Shown here one piece after another: positions 11,300 to 19,995 of a DNA stretch of 64,000 nucleotides (its first letter is position 1; each line of letters begins with the position of its first letter). Below the pieces are notes generated by a model. That model was not told where the DNA came from. It did not search any database and was given only the letters and a program-made list of their open reading frames with translations. Position numbers and translations under genes: made by a program. The stretch is from Sternotherus odoratus (lineage: Eukaryota > Chordata > Testudines > Kinosternidae), in NCBI GenBank assembly GCA_032164245.1, contig JAVMKO010000006.1, forward strand, positions 35,056,319 through 35,120,318. The letters run 5' to 3'.

Positions 11300-12850
11300 G
11301 GGCTGTGGAAGCAGCATCAGGGCTTGGTGGTTCAGGAGCCATTTTGTGGGGCATGGGTGGAGTGGTAATCAATGATCACACAGTGTTTAAGATGCTTGCA
11401 AGACTTATGTGTTATTTGGTGTTTGATTTCAGCTGGCTGTTTGTCACAAACCCTGGCCAGATTCTGAGTAGGAAGCTTAGCCCTTAAAGGCACATCTTCC
11501 CTTCCAAACCAAAACATAACAACACCACTTAAAAAATTAAATATAACACATAATTACAAATACTTATAACTAATTTCATAAACTTTCTAAAAATATTCAA
11601 TTAATCTTTGAGGTGCTCTGTGCTGTTGCTTGGACCTTTGGGGCTGTTTCAGCTTTGTTCAGTATTCTCAACAGCTTCCCTATCTCCTGGAAATTGTTCT
11701 CAATTGTTTTGTTCCCTGTTCCTCCAATTAATATACCCTCTTGATGAGACCAAGAGCTTGATACATTTAGGTAATAATCCATTCATATTGTGCTGCAATG
11801 TTGTCTGTTGCACCTCTGAAGTATTCCACTGAGTTAGTGTTGCTGTTATCATCCTCTTTGCCCATGCTTGTGCAGACTCTGCTGGTGAGTGGAAACTCTT
11901 GCAAAATGATGTAATTCATTGCAGTTTTATATCTTTTTCCATATGGTGAGCATTGTCTTGGCTTGTGTTGTTTGCCACAGCATGTGCAGCCCCGTGTGCT
12001 GTTTTTGGTAGACTCTGAATTTGAGCCCTGCATGCTTTTCTGCCTTAAGGCCTCCTTTCTTGAAGTATTTTGGATTTTCTTTCATGTCCACAGTATCAGA
12101 GCACTGTTCATCCTTTATTTTGGACTGGGTCTCTTTCTTTGTTGAGCAAATTTTAATTGCTTTTTCAAAGTTTTAAGTCTGGGTATCCAGTGGTCTCTCT
12201 CTATCTGAGTGTTTTGTCTCAGATCCCAATCACAATCTTGTTCTCTTATGCAGGATTCTGTGAGCCCTTCAGAATTGGAAAATTGGCTCTTCAGTCTTAG
12301 ATCAGTCAAACTTTTCTATGGTTTCACCTTCTTTTTGTACTTTTGTACTTGAAAAGCATCTCTCTTACCTATTTCATCTTTATGGGGAGTGCAGAATACC
12401 TCAAATTTCTGTAATACAGTTTCATAGGAAGATAACTATGCCTGTATTAACTGGAAACTATTAAAACATGAAGTGCTTCAGAACTAGCTATTATCAGAAA
12501 TAAGACAACCTTCTTATGTCTTCCTTTTTGCTGACCCCCATTGCTTGCATATACAGAGTGAAGTACTGTTCAAGCCTTCTCCAGTTGTTTTCCACATTTC
12601 CAAAGAGTTACAGCTCTAGTGGGAGCTGGAATTTAACTGCCCAATTCTCTCTCTCCGGATATTTTCTTGGTTTGTTTTACTCCTGGAACTATATGGTGTT
12701 CAGTGATCACACAGTGCTTAATTAAGGTGCTTGCAAGAACTGATTCCAACTGCTGGTGCATAACAAGAAGGGCATTACAGTGTCCACCCAGATTATTTGT
12801 CTGGGAAGCTCAGCCCTTAAAAGCACAGCCCCTAGTGTACCACAGATGAG
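11300..12850 (-). mobile_element. Degenerate Gypsy-like LTR retroelement remnant
   Basis: Two diverged direct repeats lie at about 11350-11500 and 12690-12830. They share GATCACACAGTG, TGCTTGCAAGA and GAAGCT(C/T)AGCCCTTAAA and look like the flanking LTRs. Between them the minus strand (11767-12033) encodes CTCCGKQHKPRQCSPYGKRY, a zinc-knuckle-like gag motif of the C-x2-C-G-x2-H-x4-C-P-x-GK kind seen in Gypsy/Ty3 gag. An upstream minus-strand piece (12115-12309) may be earlier gag. No protease, RT or integrase remains. The element is internally deleted and full of stops. Confidence 0.55.
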
Positions 12851-13166
12851 GAAGATGTTGTGGCGGAATGGCAAAAGTCACTGACCTATGGAAAGGCTTA
12901 TTGTGGAACTCAGAACAGTATATTTTTTGACTGGACTCACTTCTTGTCTGAGGACTGGCCAGGCTGGAGAGGAAAGAGGTGAGTGACTTCAGTGGTTCAG
13001 AAATTAAATAGCTGCCTGTATGTCCTTCCAGTCCTTGTGCTGGAAAAAGCTCCTTCATCTCACTACAAGATGAGGTTGTTGTTTGTTTTATTATTATTTT
13101 TGTTTTGCTCTCTCAAGCAGCGACTTCTTTCCTATGCTCCGTTCCTTCCCTAATATATTTGCATCA
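12851..13166. other. Intergenic DNA, nothing recognised
   Basis: No feature recognised; it includes a short T-rich tract near 13080-13105. Confidence 0.4.
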
Positions 13167-13180
13167 TTCTCCTGGAACAG

Positions 13181-13391
13181 CAGAGGTAACAAAGTCCTGT
13201 GGCACCTTAAAGACTAACTATAAAGTTTTGAAGCATAAGCTTTCGTGGGCTAATACCCACTGCTTGCATCCGACGAAGTGGGTATTAGCCCACGAAAGCT
13301 TATGCTTCAAAACTGTATAGTTAGTCTTTAAGGTGCCACAGGACTTTGTTACCTCTGCTATTCCAGACTAACACGGCTACCTCTCTGATTC
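13181..13391 (+). mobile_element. Palindromic Penelope-like terminal fragment with 14-bp TSD
   Basis: The element consists of an inverted arm (13181-13260) and a + arm (13279-13358) that pair over about 80 bp with essentially one mismatch. The + arm then continues into CCAGACTAACACGGCTAC (about 13362-13379). The insertion is bounded by a perfect 14-bp direct repeat, TTCTCCTGGAACAG, at 13167-13180 and 13392-13405. It is homologous in structure and sequence to the ends of the protein-coding Penelope-like element at 51807-53111. It codes for nothing and is best read as a severely 5'-truncated insertion with the usual inverted terminal piece. Confidence 0.85.
13266..13305 (+). ncRNA. Hammerhead-ribozyme-like motif in Penelope fragment
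   Basis: The order is core CCGACGA (consensus CUGANGA, one transition), stem II GTGGGT-ATTA-GCCCAC, core GAAA, a short stem III GC-TTAT-GC, and a cleavage triplet CUU (matching NUH). This is the layout of the minimal type I hammerheads described in Penelope-like elements. One core base differs, so activity is doubtful. The partner stem I strand was not verified. Confidence 0.6.
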
Positions 13392-13405
13392 TTCTCCTGG
13401 AACAG

Positions 13406-13882
13406 AGACAGCCCCAGAGGCAGTAGTGTTGCACTGCAACACAGACTAGCAGAGACTATTTGGCTTTAGCACCACTTGGGAAAGCTTTCAGCTTGAGATG
13501 GAGTTATGTGTATGGCCAGCGGGGGGAGGGCAGAACGTTTCCTGGTTTTCATTACACATCTGGGCAAATGACTGAGCCACTTGCTTGACATATGACTGTA
13601 CATATGTTCACTCAAAATTCTGATTAAGGGAAAGGAATCTGGCAGTATATAATGTTGCGAGTCTCTGCATCCCTTAGAACTTCCATCAGAGAAAAGGGCT
13701 CAGAAGGAGAGATACATTTCCATCTGCCCATCAATGCCCCTGTATTAGCCATAAATGATGCGACTTTAATTAGAGCTTTGAATGTGATTGGAGCCCGAGA
13801 CTGTTTGTCACTCAAAATGTTTCAGCTTTTTTTGTTGTTATTTTCCCCATGAATGGAAATGCAGAGGAAGAGGAGGGAGATA
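13406..13882. other. Intergenic DNA, nothing recognised
   Basis: No coding signal or known repeat recognised. Confidence 0.4.
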
Positions 13883-14378
13883 ACAACAACTTACATTTCT
13901 AAGGTGTCTTCCATGCTGCAGGATCCCAAAGTATAGATAGGTAACATTACCTGAAGAAATACAGCCATGTGTGGGGCTCAACATGGTAGCTGTTTAACAG
14001 CATACATCAACTCTACACACAATTTTTTAGGCCATAGAGTGAAAAAGAATCCCATCTCTAATTAAAACACAAATAGAGAAGCAGAATGTAGTTAACCACC
14101 ATAGAATTTGACTAGGAAACTGGAATTAACACTTTTACGTTTGAGGGAGTGCCATGGGATCTTTGAGGAGTTCAGATAGCCGTGGCATTAGTTTAGTATC
14201 TGATTCAAAAGACTGCACATCCAGCAGCATAGTATTAGCATGTAACTAGTGTTTTGGTTAGAAGTACACCTACTGAATCTTCAACAACACTTCTTGGACT
14301 ACCCAAGTTTTCCCTGGTCTCCTATTCAAGGATTGACCAAACCTTATGCTTCTTCAGCTTGTGATCTGTAGTATTAGA
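13883..14378 (-). mobile_element. 5S-rRNA-derived SINE (SINE3-like), apparently full length
   Basis: On the minus strand the head (from about 14378 down) reads CAGATCACAAGCTGAAG, then TTTGGTCAATCCTTGAAT and AGGAGACC. This parallels the 5S rRNA internal promoter region, where GGCCTGGTTAGTACTTGGAT is followed by GGGAGACC. The body carries a GATCCCATGGCACT block. The 3' end (about 13900) resembles a CTTTGGGATCC...GAAATGTAAG tail ending in GTTGTTGTT. The length (about 495 bp), polymerase III head and trinucleotide tail fit a SINE3-type element. The family name is not established. Confidence 0.6.
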
Positions 14379-14707
14379 GGAGAAAGAGATTTAGGATTTA
14401 TATAGTTTTATATTTAATATGGGGTATTTTTTTTATAAGCCCCTGGGATGACAGACTTTTGCCCAGATCCCATGCTTTGGCTGAACTATTCTTAGCACAG
14501 CTCAGAAGAGGGTGGTGCAAAGACAGCTTTAAGCCATCTTTGCATCATCCTAGGGCTGTCTGACTGTCAGTGCGTAGTTCTCACTGTAAATTAGAATAGC
14601 ATCAGGCCTACTGTGTTTTTACACTGACTGCCGCTGCCCACAAAAGGGCTATTCCAGCAGTGGAAATAACTGAGGTATAGAGATGCTCTGGGTAGTCCCC
14701 CCTTTTT
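14379..14707. other. Intergenic DNA, nothing recognised
   Basis: No feature recognised between the SINE and the solo LTR. Confidence 0.4.
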
Positions 14708-14712
14708 CCCAG

Positions 14713-15223
14713 TGTTAGGACCGGAAGACATTGTGACAGGCAATCTCTAGGAAGTGCAATTACGCTTCTGAGTCAACTCCAGGAGAGTGCATAATGGTGG
14801 TATTATCTGAGAATGACCTTGCTGTTATCTGTGTGTTTGGGAACCAGTTCCCAGCTGCATGAGTGTTTACCCCGTCGGTGTGAGAATGAATGCGTGGGAA
14901 ACCAAATGGGGAAACTAAGGCAGGACTGCGTAACCAACAAGTGTGTAACCAATCAGTTTGTTGCTTGCTATTAATGAGATATGAGTATGTATGAGATGTA
15001 AATGTGTGAGTGTACTTAAGCCCACTCCTGTGGGCTATCTGCGGGCTTTTTCCTTTCTTTCCCCGGCTACTGCTCCGAAGAGCCCGGGTACTCCTTCTGC
15101 GGTCGCGCTGATCTGACAGCCCTCTCAGCGCCAGGACCGGGACCTTCCAATAAACTCACTTACTTTATTTACTTAACCACGTGTGTGTGCCTTGTCTTGC
15201 AATCTCCAAAGTACCTCACAACA
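14713..15223 (+). mobile_element. Solo LTR (LTR family B), intact 5-bp TSD
   Basis: Starts TGTTAGGACCGG and ends CTCACAACA, with TGTT...AACA inverted ends. It is flanked by CCCAG on both sides (14708-14712 and 15224-15228). AATAAA lies at 15149-15154, with a GC-rich segment just upstream (15055-15145) that would be R. It is the sister of the minus-strand copy at 7341-7869. Perfect TSD and terminal repeats suggest a fairly young insertion. It resembles endogenous-retrovirus LTRs in organisation; no internal region remains. Confidence 0.88.
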
Positions 15224-15228
15224 CCCAG

Positions 15229-16695
15229 CTACAACCCTTGCATGGGGACCCGAAAGTGTCTGTATGCTGACTGAAGATTTCTCTACCCTGTACTGGGGTG
15301 TCCTCAAATAACTGGTTACGGTGCTTTTAGGACTTCTTTGCATTGACAGAGTGGCACAAAACAGCTTTAATTGACTGGAGGATCTGGCCCCAAATGTGTG
15401 TGTGTCTGTGTGTGCACATGGTGTGTGCACACACATTTGTGTGGCGTCCGTGATCCTCCCTCAATTGCCTTACCGGTCATTTTGTTGCCTGTCTAGGACT
15501 TTTAGCTTGCTTCTGGATAAAATAATAAGGGGGGGGGGCTTACAATGGAGAAAATAGTAACTGAAATTCACCCCTAACATCCATGAATTGCAGCAGCAGG
15601 CTATGGGGAAAACATTCAAATTTGTCTATGCACTAATGTATCCTGTTTGTAGCTCCGTAATATGTAGACAGCAGTGTCTGCTACCGCACAGAAATATATT
15701 TGGTATCTAATTGTCACATAGATACCTAGGTGATAGAAGCTTTAGAAATAACTAAGACAGATATTCCTGCTTCTTTTCTGAATTTGTGTATGAGTGTATT
15801 TGACAGAAAATCCTTGTGGATTTGTGTGTGTGTGCGTGTGCACGTGTAAGCATGTCTGTGCAGTTTACTTCATTCACTGCTGCAATAACTCATTACTAAG
15901 AAATACTTTTAGTCATCATGTTGAGAACATACATAAGGGACATGAGTGTTGTGTTTAGGTTTTTTTGTTTCACTGTGAACATCTAGATCAAATTCCTAAA
16001 GTATTATTTATGCAAAAAGTGTGAATGTTCTCAGCTTGCAAATGAAGTCAAACTCTTGTTACTGTTTACAGTAAAACAGCTGCTCTCAGCATTTCTCTCT
16101 GAGCCTCAGATACCTTAGCTCTTCTATACTCAACCTTACATCATAGCAGCTGCAATAATAAGAGGCTGGAAGGGGTCAGGAGCAGGCAGTTCAGCTATAC
16201 CACACTTTTTAAAAGAGTGTTTAGAAGGTAAAATATCTCCACTGCTGAATTTTTCAGCCTGACTAGACTCCACATAGAGGCTGAATCTTCAGACCTATCT
16301 TGCCAAAATCACTCCATACCACCAACCTTAGTCTGTGTTCTGATTTTCTCTCTTTATACATTTTCCCTAGAAATATACTGTAGATCCAGTCTGGAAAATT
16401 TGCATAGCAGAACTTTCCTAATTTACATTAACTGGGATACCCTTTGCAAATTATTGAATTTTATGAATTTGCAAGTACATGAACAAATAATTTTTTTTAA
16501 ATGGTAAACCATCACAATGTACTTTATTTTGAAAATTAATTTATTTGTAATTATTTATGATACTTCAGAATGCACAAATAGATATACTGGGATGTATTTT
16601 GTAAAGATAACAGACTTGACATGAGAGGTGATTACTGTACTCCACTCATCAAACTTTGCTGAGAAGTGAGAGACTGTAATTTTTATGCTGTTTAT
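15229..16695. other. Intergenic DNA with GT-rich simple repeats
   Basis: GT/CA-rich tracts occur at about 15392-15442 (TGTGTGTG arms around GCACATGGTGTGTGC) and 15820-15850. The rest is AT-rich with no recognised gene. Confidence 0.55.
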
Positions 16696-19036
16696 GAAGT
16701 GTGTGGACTAATGAGGTGTATGGTGAAGAAAAGCACCGTGCCCATCAAGCCTACCTTAACAATCCCAAGTCCACATCAAAGAAAGATGCGTTCAGCAATA
16801 TTACGAGATCCATACAGCAAAAACTCCATCAGATGCAAGACACTTGGCTTAGCAGAAAAGCTGATGAGATTCAAGGCTATGCTGACAGGCATGACATGAA
16901 GAATTTCTATGATACCCTGAAAGAAATGTACGGACCTACATCCTCAGGCTCATGCCCTCTCCTTAGCGCTGACGGAAACACTTTGATTACTGATAAGGAT
17001 AAGATTCTTGTAAGGTGGGCTGAACACTTCGACAGCGTTCTGAACCGTCCCTCGTCCATCAATGATGAAGCCATTGATCGTCTCCCGCAAGTGCCCATTA
17101 ACGAGGCACTGGATGACCCGCCTACTTTATTAGAGACGCAGAAAGTGATCCATCTCCTCTCCAGTGGCAAAGCTCCTGGCTCAGACTCCATTCCAGCTGA
17201 GATTTATAAGGAAGGCGGCACTGCCTTGACTGAAAGACTCCATCAACTGTTCCTACTTATGTGGCAACAGGAGACGATCCCACAGGAGTTCAAAGATGCT
17301 TTCATCGTACACCTGTACAAGAGGAAAGGGAACCGGCAGCTCTGTTATAACCACAGAGGTATATCCCTACTCTCCATTGCAGGCAAGATACTCACCAGGA
17401 TCCTGCTGAACCGCCTAACAGCACATCTGTAACAGGGACTTCTGCCAGAAAGTCAGTGCGGATTTCGGAAAAAGCGTGGGACCATTGACATGGTGTTTGC
17501 TGCGAGACAACTGCAAGAGAAGTGTCAGGAGCAGAGGTCCGACCTGTTCTCCACCTATGTCGACCTGACCAAGGCTTTTGATACTGTTTGTAGAGAGGGC
17601 CTGTGGAAGATCATGGCCAAGTACGGATGCCCAAGGAAGCTCATCTCTATGGTCCAGCAGTTCCATGAAGGCATGCAGGCACGAGTCCAGGACAACGGCG
17701 AGTCATCTGCACCGTTTCCTGTTACAAACGGTGTGAAGCAGGGTTGTGTCCTGGCACCTACACTCTTCAGCATTACATTCTCCGCTATGTTGACCGATGC
17801 TTTCAGAGACGGAGACGTTGGAATTGACATCAGGTACTGCACTGATGGTAAGCTGTTCAACCTAAGGAAGCTTCAGGCGAAAACCAAGGTCTAGACAGAC
17901 ATTATTCGAGACTTTCTGTTTGCTGATGACTGTGCACTCAACGCTAGCTCAGAAGCTGATATGGAACGCAGCATAGACAAGTTTTCCAACACCTGTGCAA
18001 ACTTCGGTTTAATCATCAGTATAAAGAAGACTGAAGTTTTGCATCAGCCGGCCCCAGGGAAGCCCTATGTTGAGCCCAATATCACTATTAACGGCCAGAG
18101 ACTCAATGCAGTGAACAGATTTACATACCTTGGCAGCACACTGTCCCAAAATGCCACCATAGATGATGAGGTGAATATCAGGCTCGCTAGAGCCAGTGCA
18201 ACTTTTGGCAGATTAAACACCAACATCTGGAATAGAAGAGGCATCACCACCCAGACCAAGCTGAAAGTATACAGGGCGGTTGTTCTTCCCACACTGCTCT
18301 ATGCCAGCGAAACCTGGACTGTGTATCAGCGCCATGCCAAGAAGCTGAACCACTTCCACACAACAAGCCTCAGGAAAATCCTCAACATCAAGTGGCAGGA
18401 CAAGATCCCAGACACTGAAGTACTCGCCCAAGCAAACCTGCCCAGCATCTTTACCATCTTGATGCAGTCGCAGCTACGCTGGGCAGGGCATGTAGTCCGT
18501 ATGTTAGACCATCGGCTACCAAAGCGACTTTTTTATGGTGAGTTGCAACAAGGACAGCAGTCTCATGGGGGTCAGAAGAAGTGCTTCAAAGACACTCTTA
18601 AAGTCGCCCTCAAAGCGTTTGACATCAATCCTGACTCTTGGGAACAGAGCGCAATGAATCGGACTACATGGCACTATTCCGTATATAAAGGTGCCGAATC
18701 ATGTGAGGCCAAAAGGGCGGCTGCAGCAGAACAAAAGAGGCAAGCCAGAAAAGCCCGTGCCAGCAACCCTGCTGGAGATGTCCTCCTCATCTCATGTCCT
18801 ATCTGTCACCGGACCTTTCGTGCAAGGATCGGCCTCATCAGCCATCTGCGCACACACAGACAAAATCAGCCCCAGCAATTTACGGATGACTGAGTGGTCC
18901 TCATCGAATCGACGGACGAACCACCACCAGCACTAATGAGGTTGTTCTGAATACATAGTACAAATGTATGAAAGGAAAAATAAGGGGCTAAAGGCGCCTT
19001 ATGCTCCACCAGGAGCGAAGAGGATAAGAAGAAGAA
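16696..19036 (+). mobile_element. RTE-like non-LTR retrotransposon, 5' truncated
   Basis: The element begins inside ORF2, upstream of the RT, and runs to a short 3' UTR. The 3' end has a hairpin GCTCC-ACCA-GGAGC (19003-19016) followed by an AAGAAGAAGAA tail (about 19026-19036). Lack of a poly(A) tail, a very short 3' UTR and a microsatellite end fit RTE-type LINEs. The apurinic-like endonuclease domain that normally precedes the RT is absent. No target duplication could be found. The clade is inferred from protein and tail style. Confidence 0.85.
16701..18893 (+). pseudogene. RTE-like LINE ORF2: reverse transcriptase plus C2H2 finger, two stops
   Basis: One continuous reading frame spans the whole interval without frameshift, broken only by TAA at 17430-17432 and TAG at 17892-17894. 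RT landmarks in order: SSGKAPGSDSIPAEIYKEGG (about 17160), KRKGNRQ..NHRGISLLSIAGKIL (17320-17395), ESQCGFRKKRGTIDM, motif A YVDLTKAFDTV (about 17556), motif B NGVKQGCVLAPTLFS (about 17727), and motif C FLFADDCAL with the catalytic DD (about 17914). The C-terminal domain has LRWAGHVVRM and an arginine/alanine-rich stretch. It ends in a C2H2 finger (CPICHRTF...HLRTH) just before the terminal TGA. The second stop separates motif B from the catalytic motif, so no active enzyme is expected. The GTG at 16701 is only the first codon after an upstream stop; the true start is lost. Confidence 0.88.
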
Positions 19037-19740
19037 CAAAGTCAATTTAAGAACTTTTTAACAGGTTGTAATTTAATGTCCTAAATGTTGTTTACTGAAA
19101 CCTTCTCTTCCGTTGAACAGCTGCTGAATATGTGTGTGTATCAACACATATGTGAAAATGGATTAATTACTGTTTTATCACAGTATCGAGGAATTTAGTA
19201 AAATTTGATATTTTTACTTTAAAAATGAAAATTTGGAAACAGAAGTAGGAAGAAAGTTAGACTGGTATGGCTGTAGAGTCCTTATCCAGACCTATGGCTA
19301 CTTTTCTCTACATACAAAGTTTCTTTTGGTAGTATTTTATTAGGTTAAAATTAGCTAGATCCATGGTGGTCACATGCAGAATAAAACCTATAAAACTGTT
19401 TAGTCCCTGAGCACCGATAGAGCCTGAGAAACTGCAAGCTTTTCTGGCCTTACAGTTTCAGGGTGATGTCATGAACGTCTCAGTTGATATCACAGATTGC
19501 AGCAATATGTTGCTACAGAAGAGAATGTCCAGGTTGGAATGCTATAGGATGCTTAAACAGGATCCAGTTATAGGACTGCATCAAAATGGTTTCTATGACA
19601 AACCACAAAAGAGAAAGGGATAGAGACAGAAAAGTGCAGTGAGCTTTATAGATCATATACTAATACATTTAGAACAGAAGTATGTGATGAAAATTGTTGG
19701 ATCTAACTTATAAATGTTACATGAGTTACAATTATGATGA
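19037..19740. other. Intergenic DNA, nothing recognised
   Basis: AT-rich, no recognised feature. Confidence 0.5.
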
Positions 19741-19742
19741 AG

Positions 19743-19861
19743 AATCAGAGAGGTAGCCGTGTTAGTCTGGAATAGCAGAGGTAACAAAGTCCTGTGGCAC
19801 CTTAAAGACTAACTATAAAGTTTTGAAGCATGAGCTTTCGTGGGCTAATACCTACTTTGTC
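19743..19861 (-). mobile_element. Penelope-like terminal fragment, minus strand
   Basis: This is the reverse complement of the + arm at 13266-13391, including AGACTAACACGGCTACC and AAGGTGCCACAGGACTTTG. The hammerhead-like core on the minus strand reads CCGACAA ... GTAGGTATTAGCCCAC GAAA. Stem II has an A-C mismatch, so the ribozyme is decayed. It directly abuts the interspersed repeat at 19862. Confidence 0.8.
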
Positions 19862-19995
19862 GGATTTGTATTGCAGTAAAACCTAGAAGCCCCAGTCAGG
19901 AATAGGGCTTCACTGGGCTAGGTACTGTACAAACATATGGTGAGATATATTCCCTGCCTTCAAGAGTTTTTAATCTAAACATACAATGAACAAAG
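19862..19995 (-). repeat. Ancient interspersed repeat (CAGCGCCTAGCACAATGG type)
   Basis: Carries CCTAGAAGCCCCAGTCAGG, CACTGGGCTAGGTACTGTAC and CCCTGCCTTCAAGAG in the order of a repeat common in turtles and crocodilians, here reversed. Other copies are near 21510 (+), 40380 (-), 41645 (+), 46240 (-) and 51095/53939 (+). Its class (SINE-like or LINE tail) is not known to me. Confidence 0.6.

Noticed and set aside
16701..17432. Separate host gene encoding a 243-residue protein
   Set aside because: It is the first third of one LINE frame interrupted by a stop; RT motifs continue in the same frame downstream.
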